Below, piece after piece: positions 25,190 to 35,044 of a DNA stretch of 37,768 nucleotides. Under the pieces are notes generated by a model that was not told where the DNA came from, did not search any database, and was given only the letters and a program-made list of their open reading frames with translations. Every line of letters begins with the position of its first letter. Position 1 is the stretch's first letter. Made by a program: the position numbers and the translations under genes. The stretch is from positions 2,808,795-2,846,562 of the forward strand of contig NC_017059.1 in the NCBI RefSeq assembly GCF_000284415.1, read 5' to 3'. The DNA comes from Pararhodospirillum photometricum DSM 122. Lineage in GTDB: Bacteria; Pseudomonadota; Alphaproteobacteria; Rhodospirillales; Rhodospirillaceae.

Positions 25190-25987
25190 TTAAAGCCCCA
25201 AAACGTCGCGCATGGTCCAAAGGCCAGCCGGCCGCCCCTCGCACCACAAGGCGGCGCGCACGGCGCCCTTGGCGAACACCGCCCGGCTAGAAGCCTTGTG
25301 GGTCAGTTCCACCCGCTCGCCTTCGGCGGCAAAGATCACCGAGTGATCGCCCACCACATCGCCGCCGCGCAAGGTGGCAAAGCCGATGGAGCCCGGCACG
25401 CGCGGCCCGGTATGGCCATCACGCACCCGGGTGGACATGGCCTCCAGGGAAATGCCCCGGCCCGCCGCCGCCGCCCGGCCCAGCCCCAGGGCGGTGCCCG
25501 AGGGGGCATCGACCTTGTGGCGATGGTGCATCTCGACGATCTCGATGTCGTAATCTTCGCCGAGAATGGCCGCGACCCGCTCGGTCAAGGCGGTGAGCAA
25601 GGTCACGCCCACGCTCATGTTGGGCGAGAAAACGATGGGGACCTCGGCGGCCGCCGCATGCAGTACGGCCAGATCGGCCGGCCCCATGCCGGTGGTACCA
25701 ATGACCAGCGCCGTATCGCTTTTGGCGGCCAGCGCCGCATGGGCCACGGTGGCGCCGGGGGTGGAAAAGTCGATCACCACATCCGAGACGGCAAACAGGT
25801 CGGCGGCGCTGTCGGTAGCAACCACCCCCACCATGGTGCCCTCGGCCAGCACGCCGAGGTCGATACCCACGGCCGGCGAGCCGGCGCGCTCAATACCGCC
25901 CGCCAGTTCGGCGCCGGGCGTCGCCAGGGTTTCCTTGACGAGCATCCGGCCCATGCGTCCGGCGCACCCGACGATTCCGATCCTCAT
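25190..25987 (-). CDS. dapB: 4-hydroxy-tetrahydrodipicolinate reductase DapB
   Basis: Reduces 4-hydroxy-tetrahydrodipicolinate with NAD(P)H in the lysine/diaminopimelate pathway in the cytoplasm. The 265 residues are full length. The nucleotide-binding motif GIVGCAGRMGRM is at 4-15. VVIDFSTPGATVAHA and IGTTGM follow, then PNMSVGVTLL and the catalytic signature EIVEMHHRHKVDAPSGTAL (about 149-167). A C-terminal substrate-binding block RDGHTGPRVPGSIGFATLRGGDVVGDH is intact. AAAGGAG precedes the ATG. It follows dnaJ by 29 bp on the same strand, so it is probably the last gene of a dnaK-dnaJ-dapB unit. Confidence 0.97.
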   Translation of the reverse strand: MRIGIVGCAGRMGRMLVKETLATPGAELAGGIERAGSPAVGIDLGVLAEGTMVGVVATDSAADLFAVSDVVIDFSTPGATVAHAALAAKSDTALVIGTTGMGPADLAVLHAAAAEVPIVFSPNMSVGVTLLTALTERVAAILGEDYDIEIVEMHHRHKVDAPSGTALGLGRAAAAGRGISLEAMSTRVRDGHTGPRVPGSIGFATLRGGDVVGDHSVIFAAEGERVELTHKASSRAVFAKGAVRAALWCEGRPAGLWTMRDVLGL

Positions 25988-26016
25988 TGTCCCATCTCCT
26001 TTGGCCCGCGGGGTCT

Positions 26017-27153
26017 TCAGTCGGTCAGATCCTCCCAGAATTCCTTAACCTTTTTGAAAAAGGAAGAAGACTCCGGGCTGGAATCCTGTTCGCCCGCCTG
26101 CTCGAACTCACGCAACAGCTCTTCTTGCCGCTTGGTGAGGTTCACGGGGGTCTCTACCGAGGCATGGATGAACATGTCACCGCGCGTATTGCCACGCAAC
26201 ACGGTCATGCCCTTGCCGCGCAACCGGAACTGGTCACCCGACTGGGTCCCCTTGGGGATGTTGACCGAGGCACGACCGCCGTCGATGGTCGGCACTTCGA
26301 TCGCGCCGCCCAGCGTCGCCGTGGTCATGGGGATGGGCACCTTGCAATGAATGTTGGCGCCATCACGCTGGAACAGGCGATGCGGGGTAATGGTGAGGAA
26401 AATATACAGATCCCCCGGCGGGGCGCCGCGCAAGCCCGCCTCGCCCTCGCTGGCCAAGCGGATCCGGGTGCCCTCTTCCACGCCGGCGGGAATGGAGACC
26501 TCCAGGGTCTTTTCCTTGCGCTGGCGGCCGCTGCCGGCGCAGTCCGGGCAGGGATCGCGAATGACCTTGCCCTGGCCGTGACAGGTGGGACAGGCCCGTT
26601 CAATGGTGAAAAAGCCCTGCTGCGCCCGCACCCGGCCGGAGCCTTTACAGGTGGGGCAGGTATCGGGGGCCGAGCCGCCGCGCGCGCCCGAGCCTTTGCA
26701 GGTGGTGCACACCACGCTGGTGGGGACGCGAATGGTGGTCTTCTTGCCGCTGAAGGCATCCTCCAGGGAGATTTCCATGTTGTAGCGCAGGTCGTTGCCG
26801 CGCTGGGCCGCCGTGCCGCCACCGCGCCGGCCGCCGCCCATGAATTCCCCGAACATTTCGTCGAAAATATCGGCAAAGCCGGCCCCGCCGAAATCGCCAA
26901 AGCCCCGGGCGCCCGCGCCGCCGCCCTGCTCGAAGGCGGCATGACCAAAGCGGTCGTAGGCGGCGCGCTTCTGGTCGTCCTTCAGGACTTCGTAGGCTTC
27001 GTTGACTTCGCGAAACTTGACGTCGGCGTCCTTGTTGCCCGGATTGCGATCCGGGTGATACTGCATGGCCAGCTTGCGGTAGGCCTTCTTCAGGTCATCG
27101 GCCGACGCGCCTTTGGCGACCCCAAGGACTTCGTAATAATCGCGTTTGCTCAT
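26017..27153 (-). CDS. dnaJ: Chaperone DnaJ (Hsp40)
   Basis: Co-chaperone that delivers substrates to DnaK and stimulates its ATPase. The 378 residues have the classical order: J domain 1-70 with HPD at 33-35 in [10 protein letters not shown], a Gly/Phe-rich region (about 75-130, [17 protein letters not shown]), and four CxxCxGxG zinc motifs ([44 protein letters not shown]). The C-terminal substrate-binding domain follows. It lies 151 bp after dnaK on the same strand, with a strong hairpin in the gap, and 29 bp before dapB. Confidence 0.98.
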   Translation of the reverse strand: MSKRDYYEVLGVAKGASADDLKKAYRKLAMQYHPDRNPGNKDADVKFREVNEAYEVLKDDQKRAAYDRFGHAAFEQGGGAGARGFGDFGGAGFADIFDEMFGEFMGGGRRGGGTAAQRGNDLRYNMEISLEDAFSGKKTTIRVPTSVVCTTCKGSGARGGSAPDTCPTCKGSGRVRAQQGFFTIERACPTCHGQGKVIRDPCPDCAGSGRQRKEKTLEVSIPAGVEEGTRIRLASEGEAGLRGAPPGDLYIFLTITPHRLFQRDGANIHCKVPIPMTTATLGGAIEVPTIDGGRASVNIPKGTQSGDQFRLRGKGMTVLRGNTRGDMFIHASVETPVNLTKRQEELLREFEQAGEQDSSPESSSFFKKVKEFWEDLTD

Positions 27154-27254
27154 GATGGACGGTCCGGTGTCCGGTGCCGGACGGGCGCGTCACGGCCCGG
27201 GGCCGGAGCGCGCCCTCGTCCAGGCACCACGGAAGGGGAAAGGCCAAGGGCAGC

Positions 27255-27299
27255 GGGTGCCGCCCGGCGGGGTGGGGATCCCCGCCGAGGCGACACCCC
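27255..27299 (-). promoter_or_regulatory. Extended stem-loop between dnaK and dnaJ
   Basis: The core GGCGGGG-TGGGGAT-CCCCGCC (7-bp stem, plus strand) is continued by outer pairing arms GGGTGCCGCC and GGCGACACCC. It starts six bases beyond the dnaK stop on the minus strand and has no T-run. It is more likely a processing, stabilising or attenuating hairpin that sets the dnaK:dnaJ ratio than a full terminator. Confidence 0.6.
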
Positions 27300-27304
27300 G
27301 AGCC

Positions 27305-29230
<1,926 letters not shown>

Positions 29231-29361
29231 AATGCCACTCTCTCCTCGTTGGCAGACCTTCCGCGACCACTGTCAGGCATCGCGGTGATCCCCGGAGACC
29301 GGTGATTGGAAGGCCCGTTGAGAACGGAAACGCGACCCAATCCGGGCTCGCACGCCCTATA

Positions 29362-29390
29362 TAAGAGGGGTCGGTAATTCCCGCAACAAG
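29362..29390 (-). promoter_or_regulatory. Candidate sigma-32 (RpoH) promoter of dnaK
   Basis: On the minus strand CTTGTTG (29390-29384) and CCCCTCTTA (29370-29362) are 13 bp apart, matching the RpoH layout CTTGAAA-N13/14-CCCCATNT at most positions. It points at dnaK, 132 bp away. Regulation by heat shock is expected for this operon. Confidence 0.6.
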
Positions 29391-29489
29391 CGCCATCAGG
29401 GCGCCTCATCGGAACCGAGGGGGGTTCCCCCACCCCCGGCCCCTCGCTATAAGCAGACCGGCCGTTCTTTGCAAGCTTAGGAACCACCC

Positions 29490-29732
29490 ATGATCCGCTA
29501 CAGCCTGGAATGCCCCGACGAACATGTCTTCGAGCACTGGTTCGACTCCATCGCCGACGCCGATGCCCAACTCGCCGCCCACGCCATCACCTGCCCCGAG
29601 TGCGGCGCGACCACGGTGCGCAAAAGCCTGATGGCTCCCAACATCGGGGCGTCCAAGCCCAGCGCTCCCGCCTTGCCGTCGTGCGCCTCGGCCTCGTGCT
29701 GCGCCGGATCGTGCCCCGCCCTGGCCGGCTAG
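29490..29732 (+). CDS. DUF1178-type small zinc-binding protein
   Basis: An 80-residue protein beginning MIRYSLECPDEHVFEHWFDS, the family opening, followed by a CPECG zinc knuckle (CxxC) and TTVRKSLMAPNIG, the typical TVxKxLMAP block. Most relatives are longer (about 130-150 residues). Here the protein ends soon after, in a Cys/Ser/Ala-rich tail SCASASCCAGSCP, so it is a short form. GCTTAGGAAC precedes the ATG. It is divergent from dnaK. The function of the family is unknown. Confidence 0.8.
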   Translation: MIRYSLECPDEHVFEHWFDSIADADAQLAAHAITCPECGATTVRKSLMAPNIGASKPSAPALPSCASASCCAGSCPALAG

Positions 29733-29820
29733 ACGCGCGTCAGCCTCGCAAAGCCTCTTGCCCCCGCCCCGGAGAGGGGCTTTCCTGAGCCGGTCCTTCG
29801 GTCCAGCTCGCGAGCGCTCC

Positions 29821-30588
29821 ATGCCCCTGCCCATCTATGTTCTGTCCCTGCCGGCCGCCGCTTCGCGCCGCGCCCCCTTGCTGGACGCCCTGAACCGCCT
29901 GGGCCTTGCGGCCACCCTCATCGACGGCGTCACCCCCGAGACCCTGAGCGAAAGCGACCACGCCCGCTACGACCGCGCGCGCTGCCTCGGCCTCTATGGC
30001 GTGGACATGCTGCCGGGCGAGGTGGGCTGCTACCTCGCCCACGAACGCGCCTGGACCCGGCTGTGTGACGACGGCCACGCCATGGCCCTGATCTTGGAAG
30101 ACGACGCCACCTTGGCCGACAGCCTGCCGGCCCTCCTGGAAACCCTGAGCCAGACCGACCCCGCCACCCGGCCCTGGCAGGTGGTCCGCCTCGCCTCCTT
30201 ACGCGCCAAAGCCATGGCCAAGGCCGTGGCCCGCCACAAAACGCCCCAGCCCCTGGGCGGCCCCCATGCCCTCTATCGCCTGAAAACCCACGTTCTTGGC
30301 CTGCAAGGCTATGTCATGACCGCCGAGGGCGCACGCCGCATGCGGGCCTATGGCGAAAAGATTTTCATGCCGGTGGACCACATGATGGACCGCTACTGGG
30401 AAAACGGCCTCGACCCCTATATTGTTTTCCCCTTCCCGGTTGGCCACCAAGACGCACTCCCCTCGGCCATCGGGACCCGCGACCCCCGACGCCGTTACGC
30501 GCAGGGCAAGGGCGTTTTATGGCGCCGGCGCCTCAACCGCTGGCGAGACGGCGTGGCCAAGCGCTGGTATGCCCTGCGTCACCCCTGA
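29821..30588 (+). CDS. Glycosyltransferase family 25 (LPS/EPS glycosyltransferase)
   Basis: A 255-residue GT25 enzyme that should transfer galactose or a similar sugar to lipopolysaccharide or another surface glycan. Conserved features: PIYVLSLPAAASRRAPLLDAL at the N-terminus, GEVGCYLAHERAWTRL (about 63-78), and ALILEDDATLADSLP with the metal-binding EDD (about 91-93). LQGYVMTAEGARRM and MPVDHMMDRYW follow. The basic C-terminus RRRLNRWRDGVAKRW suggests membrane association. The ATG at 29821 starts the homologous region; a longer in-frame reading to 29758 does not match. It is followed 12 bp later by a truncated gene. Confidence 0.9.
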   Translation: MPLPIYVLSLPAAASRRAPLLDALNRLGLAATLIDGVTPETLSESDHARYDRARCLGLYGVDMLPGEVGCYLAHERAWTRLCDDGHAMALILEDDATLADSLPALLETLSQTDPATRPWQVVRLASLRAKAMAKAVARHKTPQPLGGPHALYRLKTHVLGLQGYVMTAEGARRMRAYGEKIFMPVDHMMDRYWENGLDPYIVFPFPVGHQDALPSAIGTRDPRRRYAQGKGVLWRRRLNRWRDGVAKRWYALRHP

Positions 30589-30600
30589 GCGAGGCGTCGC

Positions 30601-30744
30601 ATGCACATTTTCATTCTCCACCCGCCTGGCGCCCCCCCCTCGCCTCTGGCGCCCCTCGCCGCCTTTCCCCAAACCCCCCTCGCCGTCCCCGATCCGGCCA
30701 CCCTGAGCGACGCCGCACGCGCCCCGGTCGATGAAGGGTGTTGA
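30601..30744 (+). pseudogene. 5' fragment of a gene cut off at the phage-islet boundary
   Basis: The ATG at 30601 (GGCG upstream, 12 bp after the GT25 stop) opens MHIFILHPPGAPPSPLAPL and continues to about residue 43, after which the DNA becomes the minus-strand phage gene and a stop is met at 30742-30744. Being directly coupled to GT25, the parent was probably another surface-glycan gene, but the preserved part has no diagnostic motif. Confidence 0.5.
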
Positions 30745-30781
30745 CGACGGAAATCTGGAGGGCGTCTTCGGGGTGTTTCAT
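30731..30781 (-). pseudogene. N-terminus of a phage VRR-NUC-type nuclease, truncated
   Basis: The ATG at 30781 overlaps the stop of the preceding tiny gene by ATGA and gives MKHPEDALQISVVNTLH, the characteristic opening of phage VRR-NUC proteins. After about 17 codons the reading runs into the antisense of the truncated plus-strand gene, so the boundary of the islet is at about 30731-30735. Confidence 0.6.
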
Positions 30782-30873
30782 TGCAAATCCCCTCCGCGGA
30801 ATATTGAAAAAATCAAAATGACCTGAGCGACAAGTACCGCCGCCCACTTTGCAATAAGTGTCGCCTCATCCAT
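30778..30873 (-). CDS. 31-residue single-pass membrane peptide
   Basis: MDEATLIAKWAAVLVAQVIL continues with a further hydrophobic run and a short polar end. Its start overlaps the upstream gene stop by 8 bp and its stop overlaps the nuclease ATG by ATGA. The tight packing within a phage-type gene string argues that it is translated. Function unknown. Confidence 0.5.
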   Translation of the reverse strand: MDEATLIAKWAAVLVAQVILIFSIFRGGDLQ

Positions 30874-31156
30874 CGTCGCTCACCTTGAGCGCAGCGAGCG
30901 CCGCCTTTCGCGCCTCGATCGGTCCGACGCTCTTGCTCATGATTGTGCAGGTGCGCTGCGCCTCATACTGAAGGCCGCAGCCCACCCGCCGCTGGACCAG
31001 AGCAACAAAACCGAGGCGCGACAGGCCCAGGGCCACATCTTTGACGACTTGGCAGGCCCGACGGTCGTCGGCGCGGATGTAAACCACGGTCTCGCCGGGT
31101 GCGGCGTTGCGCACGGCACGGACGAGGCCGGCTGGGGTCATGGCGGGGCGCTTCAT
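30866..31156 (-). CDS. Phage-type hypothetical protein, 96 residues
   Basis: A small basic protein, beginning MKRPAMTPAGLVRAVRNAAPG and including ETVVYIRADDRRACQVVKDV and GLQYEAQRTC. Eight bases separate it from the GapR-like stop, and it overlaps the tiny membrane gene. A C-terminal helix (VGPIEARKAALAALKVSDDG) looks structural. I do not recognise a defined family; position and size fit an early phage gene. Confidence 0.55.
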   Translation of the reverse strand: MKRPAMTPAGLVRAVRNAAPGETVVYIRADDRRACQVVKDVALGLSRLGFVALVQRRVGCGLQYEAQRTCTIMSKSVGPIEARKAALAALKVSDDG

Positions 31157-31164
31157 CGCAGCAC

Positions 31165-31458
31165 CTACAGCCCGACAGCGGCGCGATACACCGACAGAAA
31201 CTCATCTTCTTCGGCGAGGGCCTGCTTGCTTTTCTTGCGCATGGCAATCAGCTTGCGCAGGATCTTGACGTCAAAGCCGGACGACTTGGCTTCGCTATAA
31301 ACCTCGCCGATGTCGTTGGCGATGTTGGCTTTTTCCTCTTCCAGCCGCTCGATCCGGGCCACGAAGGGAGGGCGTCGGCGTCCTCCATGATGTCCCGAAC
31401 CGCGGGGCCAATCTTCTCGACGGAACCACGCCATGCCGATGATCCGAACCGGTTTCAT
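31165..31458 (-). CDS. GapR-like (DUF2312) nucleoid protein, odd N-terminus
   Basis: The C-terminal half is a clear DUF2312/GapR domain: RIERLEEEKANIANDIGEVY, then SEAKSSGFDVKILRKLIAMR and a KKSKQALAEEDEFLSVYRAA ending. GapR binds overtwisted AT-rich DNA ahead of replication forks in alphaproteobacteria, and phages carry copies. The N-terminus MKPVRIIGMAWFRREDWP resembles another small phage protein. The bases after it read better in the next frame (AVRDIMEDADALP) before returning to frame. Thus the 97-residue gene carries either two compensating one-base changes or a fusion. AGGAG lies nine bases before the ATG. It is the first gene of the minus-strand islet set. Confidence 0.72.
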   Translation of the reverse strand: MKPVRIIGMAWFRREDWPRGSGHHGGRRRPPFVARIERLEEEKANIANDIGEVYSEAKSSGFDVKILRKLIAMRKKSKQALAEEDEFLSVYRAAVGL

Positions 31459-31574
31459 CTCTCGATCTCCTCGCCGGGTGCGGTTGCCGCCGCACGTTCC
31501 GGGTGACTGCTGACAAAGAGATCGTCCGATGATTCGGGGAAACGGGTCCATGTGAATCGCTATAGGTGCAAACA
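31459..31574. promoter_or_regulatory. Divergent control region of the phage islet
   Basis: A 116-bp gap between the GapR-like gene and the plus-strand regulator. It holds the inverted repeat GTGCGG-TTGCCG-CCGCAC (31478-31495), a candidate operator, and a -10-like CTATAG near the plus-strand start. A lysogeny-switch layout is suggested by position only. Confidence 0.4.
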
Positions 31575-31859
31575 ATGACCAAACCGCGCGAACCACTGTC
31601 TATCGAGGATGCCATCATGAAGGTGATGGTGGGTCTGGGGCGTGAGAAGGCGGCGGCCGTCGTCGGCAAAAGTGTCACGCACGTCTACCGGTGGACAGAC
31701 CCAGACCACGACACCAAGCCCAACTGCGACCAGATGATGAAGCTGGATGCGGCTTACGTCGCCGCCGGTCTCGGGGAGGCGCCAATCCTCCGGGCTTATC
31801 AGGCGATTCTGGAGGCGGCATCGACCGCCCCGACCATCCCCCTGAGGATCGCCCAATGA
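31575..31859 (+). CDS. Phage regulatory DNA-binding protein
   Basis: A 94-residue protein with a helix-turn-helix-like segment, LGREKAAAVVGKSVTHVYRW (about residues 23-42), then TDPDHDTKPNCDQMMKLDAAYVAAG. This pattern (HTH followed by W-x-D-P-D and a LDAAY helix) is common in alphaproteobacterial phage regulators. The ATG at 31575 is preferred; a GTG at 31566 would add three residues. It heads the plus-strand set, divergent from the GapR-like gene, as a repressor or activator would be. Confidence 0.68.
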   Translation: MTKPREPLSIEDAIMKVMVGLGREKAAAVVGKSVTHVYRWTDPDHDTKPNCDQMMKLDAAYVAAGLGEAPILRAYQAILEAASTAPTIPLRIAQ

Positions 31860-31921
31860 CCGCCGCCCTGCGCCTCGCCGCGTGGGCACTGCTGGTCCTC
31901 GCCACCAGCCGGGGACGCTGA
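31856..31921 (+). CDS. Possible 21-residue hydrophobic peptide
   Basis: The ATG overlaps the regulator stop by ATGA; it reads MTAALRLAAWALLVLATSRG plus one Arg. The single hydrophobic helix and the coupling suggest a real tiny phage gene, but chance is not excluded. Confidence 0.3.
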   Translation: MTAALRLAAWALLVLATSRGR

Positions 31922-31923
31922 CT

Positions 31924-32103
31924 ATGCCCAGTCTCTTCGACCTTCCCGCCGGTGCCTGCCGCTGGCCAATCGGCCACCCTGGCGAGCCCAGCTTCACCTT
32001 TTGCGGCGAGCCAGCCCTGCCCGATAAGCCCTACTGCGCCGAGCACGCAGCTCGGGCCTACGTGGTCATGCCCAAGCCAGAGCCGAGACACGACCATGAA
32101 TAA
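31924..32103 (+). CDS. GcrA-like C-terminal motif protein, 59 residues
   Basis: The sequence CRWPIGHPGEPSFTFCGEPA, ending DKPYCAEHAARAY, matches the C-terminal Cys/His motif of GcrA cell-cycle regulators. The N-terminal HTH of GcrA is absent, so this is a stand-alone version as found in alphaproteobacterial phages. It starts two bases after the preceding tiny gene and overlaps the next start by 8 bp. GcrA works with sigma70 at methylated promoters; whether this piece binds sigma is unknown. Confidence 0.7.
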   Translation: MPSLFDLPAGACRWPIGHPGEPSFTFCGEPALPDKPYCAEHAARAYVVMPKPEPRHDHE

Positions 32104-32311
32104 CGAGAGCCCGACTGTCCGGGCAATTGCCGCACTCGCCCAAACCGGGCGCCGGGTCCAGTCCGACAAGCGCAGCCCTTCGGGGTGGCGGCTCGACGGG
32201 CGGGTGGTGCCAGTGCGGGCGATGATTGAAGAGGCCAATGCGGCGCTTCGGAAGGCAGAGATGCCGGTGATCGAGTTTCCAGGGGTGCAGGTCCAGACAG
32301 CCGCGCCCTAG
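32096..32311 (+). CDS. Phage-islet hypothetical protein, 71 residues
   Basis: Begins MNNESPTVRAIAALAQTGRR and contains SDKRSPSGWRLDGRVVPVRA, then a helix (MIEEANAALRKAEM). The ATG lies within the end of the GcrA-like gene. The SPSGWRLDG-P style resembles small phage proteins, but I do not recognise it. It is the last plus-strand islet gene, ending just before the truncated rgpF. Confidence 0.55.
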   Translation: MNNESPTVRAIAALAQTGRRVQSDKRSPSGWRLDGRVVPVRAMIEEANAALRKAEMPVIEFPGVQVQTAAP

Positions 32312-32334
32312 CCCTGAAGAAGACGCCGGGGCCA

Positions 32335-32925
32335 GCATGCCTTCATAAATAGAGAGAATAGCTCTGGAGATGAAAGGAAAATTCCCAGCTGTCTGTTGCC
32401 CCCCATAAATACGGCATTTTCGGGTAGGGCATTTTTTCTTTAGGATATGAGCGGGAGTGATGAAAAGGGACCGATAAAACGCTATCATTTGTCCAATAGA
32501 AGATCGTCAACGACTGATAAATCAGGAATGGCTGCGATTCCTTCCTTATACGCGCCGAAATCATAACCGACGTTCTCACGCCGGAGGATCAAAGCACAGC
32601 GCGGTTTTAGGCTCTCAAGGGTGGCAGCAGACAGAACCGGGGCATTGCTAACAAAAACGATAGCGTATCCAACGTTTTCCAGCAGACGCAGGTGATGATC
32701 AACGTAATCGTGAACTGTTCCGCCTCGGTCGAAGTGCACGAAAACCGCCACCCGCCGCGCTCCTACCAAGCGACGACGTCCCTCTATGGTTTCCCTGACG
32801 TAGGTCGAGTGCCGAAAATAAGCCCGAAGGTAAGAGAAGTGCGCCAAGGCTAGGCGCGTGCCTCTGACCATGAGAGAAACGGCATTTCGTATACGAGACG
32901 CCGCCTGGTCGTTAAGGCTCATCAA
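32335..32925 (-). pseudogene. Truncated, frameshifted rhamnan synthesis protein F (RgpF-like)
   Basis: The N-terminal region of an RgpF-family glycan protein: RRVAVFVHFDRGGTVHDYVD, HHLRLLENVGYAIVFVSNA and the signature RRENVGYDFGAYKEG. Near 32498-32503 one extra G breaks VVDDLLL from TNDSVLSVPFHHS in the next frame. This continues to YLWGATDSWEFSFHLQSY, a typical RgpF block, and ends where phage-islet DNA starts at about 32335-32343. The real family is much longer, so the rest was lost. GTTAAGGCTC-type spacing gives only 9 bp from the methyltransferase stop. Confidence 0.82.
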
Positions 32926-32934
32926 AAATACTCC

Positions 32935-34752
32935 TTAGCGCTGTCCACGAGGGGAAAGAAGAGCCATCGCCCGCGACCGTAGTGTAGGAGAAAGCGGCGG
33001 CAGCTCCGCTGCTTCGGGATGGTCGAGCAGAAGGCGGGCTATTTTGTCTGCGTCCTCTCGTCGTCCTGCAATGTTGAGGGCATATGCTTGGTGATACAGC
33101 GAGGACCACAAGGTCTCATGAAGAGGCCCCTGTGTTTCGCGAACCACCGCCAGGGCGTCACGGTAAGCGGCCTCGAACCAACGTACCGCCGTTAACGGTG
33201 CCTTGCGATAGTTGAGGGTTAAGATCCCAAGGGCATGTTCGAGGGCTGACCTAGTCGGAATATCTGCGGGCAACAGAGCCTCGACAACGCTCATCAGTCG
33301 ATCGGCGGAAGCCGATTGGTTGAGGTTGACAAGATCAACAAAGAGACGAGCCCGCATTGGCAGCAAAAGACGAGAATTAATCTTTTCTTTCAGAAGGGGG
33401 CTTGGGGTCGTCTCAAGAACTTCGATCGCATTAACGGCTTCTTGCGGACTTTCCCATACGAGGACATGGGCCGCATAAATCCTGGCTCTCCATGTTAGTT
33501 CTTCTGTCTCTTCATCGTCCGCGCCAATGATATGCAACGCAAAACGCATACGCTCGCCGGCCAAAGCAGCTGCATTAAACCACTGGTGAGCAATCTTACG
33601 ATCACCATCCCCCTGCCAAGCCAACACGCCACAAAAATAGAATATATTCCCCAAGCAAAATGGGGCGCTCTTGTGATATTCATCAATACTGTTTGGGAGT
33701 GGAGCAGCAGTCAGAACCTTAATAATTTCTTGTGGATTTTTAATATTCATCCCCCAGCCGGAATGGCAACTTTCAAAAACATGTCGAGATGCCTCGCGGG
33801 CCCCCGCATAATCCCCCAGATTTACACACTCTTTCAAGAGTCGGTAGCGGAAACCGATGCCAATGGGCGTAGCAGGATCGGTATTGCCGGCGCGCCCACG
33901 CAGATAGCCCACATAGGCTTGGCGATCAAGGCGACGACTGAAATCGGCCTGAACCGGGCCCATAGAGGCCGCAGCCCGCAACGTATGACCCAGATCGGAG
34001 ACAACCACGTTTGTGAACCCAACCCGGCGCAGAACCATCTCAAGCCCCTTCGGGCTGTAGAGAACAAAGTGATAGCCTGGACAAAGAAGAGACAAGAGCG
34101 TCCCTATCTGAGTGTCCTGTCGTATAGCCGTAGAACTTGGTGTGGTGAGAAGCAATGTCCCACTAGGAGTGAGAATTTCGCGTAGAACTTTAAGGAGAGG
34201 TTCTGGCTCGAAAATATGCTCAATGACTTCCGAGGCGAGGATAAGATCATAGGGGTCAGGTCCAGCATCCGCTGGGTCCTTGATATAAACATGCTCGATA
34301 TCAACACCCAAAATTTCCCGCCCCGCACGGGCGCTAAAGCCTGGATCGAATCCTTTTCCAGACCATCCATAGACCGTTCGTGTGTAGTCAAGGACAAAAC
34401 CAAACCCACACCCCAGATCGAGATAACGGGAAACTCGCGCAGGATCGACTGCAGCCAGAACTTCCGCCATGACGTCAATGCCAGCATTCTGCTCGAGATA
34501 GCATTCGACAAGAGGATCAAGGACAGCCTCATAAGGGGGCTGGCCCATGGTCGGGTTGAACGCACTACCACACGCTGGGCACTTAACCTGTGGCTGAGGA
34601 ATATTGGGCGGCCACGGTGAGCGTACATTGAGTGTCACGGGCTTAGGACCAAGTTCCCCACACGCCGGACACCGAGCGTCAAGAGTCGTCGAACCATCCA
34701 ACCACTCAATTGTTTGCGTCCAATTGACCTCTTGCGGGGCATCCATCAGCAT
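32935..34752 (-). CDS. SAM-dependent methyltransferase with zinc knuckles and TPR-like C-terminus
   Basis: A 605-residue protein. An N-terminal domain has two CPAC pairs (CPACGELGPKP and CPACGSAFNP, about 28-65), probably binding zinc. A class I methyltransferase follows: motif I YLDLGCGFGFVLDYTR (about 110-125), then DLILASEVIEHIFEPEPLL and TPSGTLLLTTPSS. Residues about 320-605 are helical and repetitive (LAWQGDGDRKIAHQWFNAAA, ALGILTLNYRKAPLTAVRWF), like TPRs. A GGGAGA site precedes the ATG. Such proteins modify surface glycans or nucleotide sugars and fit the rgpF neighbour, 9 bp away. The substrate is unknown. Confidence 0.85.
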   Translation of the reverse strand: MLMDAPQEVNWTQTIEWLDGSTTLDARCPACGELGPKPVTLNVRSPWPPNIPQPQVKCPACGSAFNPTMGQPPYEAVLDPLVECYLEQNAGIDVMAEVLAAVDPARVSRYLDLGCGFGFVLDYTRTVYGWSGKGFDPGFSARAGREILGVDIEHVYIKDPADAGPDPYDLILASEVIEHIFEPEPLLKVLREILTPSGTLLLTTPSSTAIRQDTQIGTLLSLLCPGYHFVLYSPKGLEMVLRRVGFTNVVVSDLGHTLRAAASMGPVQADFSRRLDRQAYVGYLRGRAGNTDPATPIGIGFRYRLLKECVNLGDYAGAREASRHVFESCHSGWGMNIKNPQEIIKVLTAAPLPNSIDEYHKSAPFCLGNIFYFCGVLAWQGDGDRKIAHQWFNAAALAGERMRFALHIIGADDEETEELTWRARIYAAHVLVWESPQEAVNAIEVLETTPSPLLKEKINSRLLLPMRARLFVDLVNLNQSASADRLMSVVEALLPADIPTRSALEHALGILTLNYRKAPLTAVRWFEAAYRDALAVVRETQGPLHETLWSSLYHQAYALNIAGRREDADKIARLLLDHPEAAELPPLSPTLRSRAMALLSPRGQR

Positions 34753-34837
34753 TCTCCCTATCGGCGTGACCCTAGGAATTACCTCACACCCGGGCTTAGG
34801 AAAAGACTTCGTTTTGGTCTTTTTCCAAGACTAGCAG

Positions 34838-35013
34838 GCTGTTGAAAAATCCGGTGGCCCGCCGCGCTCGGACAAGATTCAATCATGGTCAATTAATTAC
34901 GGCCGAGGGAATGATGCGGGGGACGGACGGATAAGCGATCTGGAGAACTGTTCTCCTACGTTGACCTAAGCCGTAAACTCATAAAGAGATTTCCCGTCAA
35001 TTTCTTTTTGTGA
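34838..35013 (+). pseudogene. 5' scrap of an IS5/IS1182-like transposase
   Basis: AGCAGGCTGTTGAAAAA (34836-34852) is a typical IS terminal sequence. About 60 bp on, M-R-G-T-D and GELFSYVDLSRKL, in two frames, match the opening M-R-G-x-D..G-x-L-F-S-Y-V-D-L of one transposase group. The reading ends at 35013. Confidence 0.55.
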
Positions 35014-35044
35014 TTGAACGGCTCCATATTCTGTGGATCCTTCG

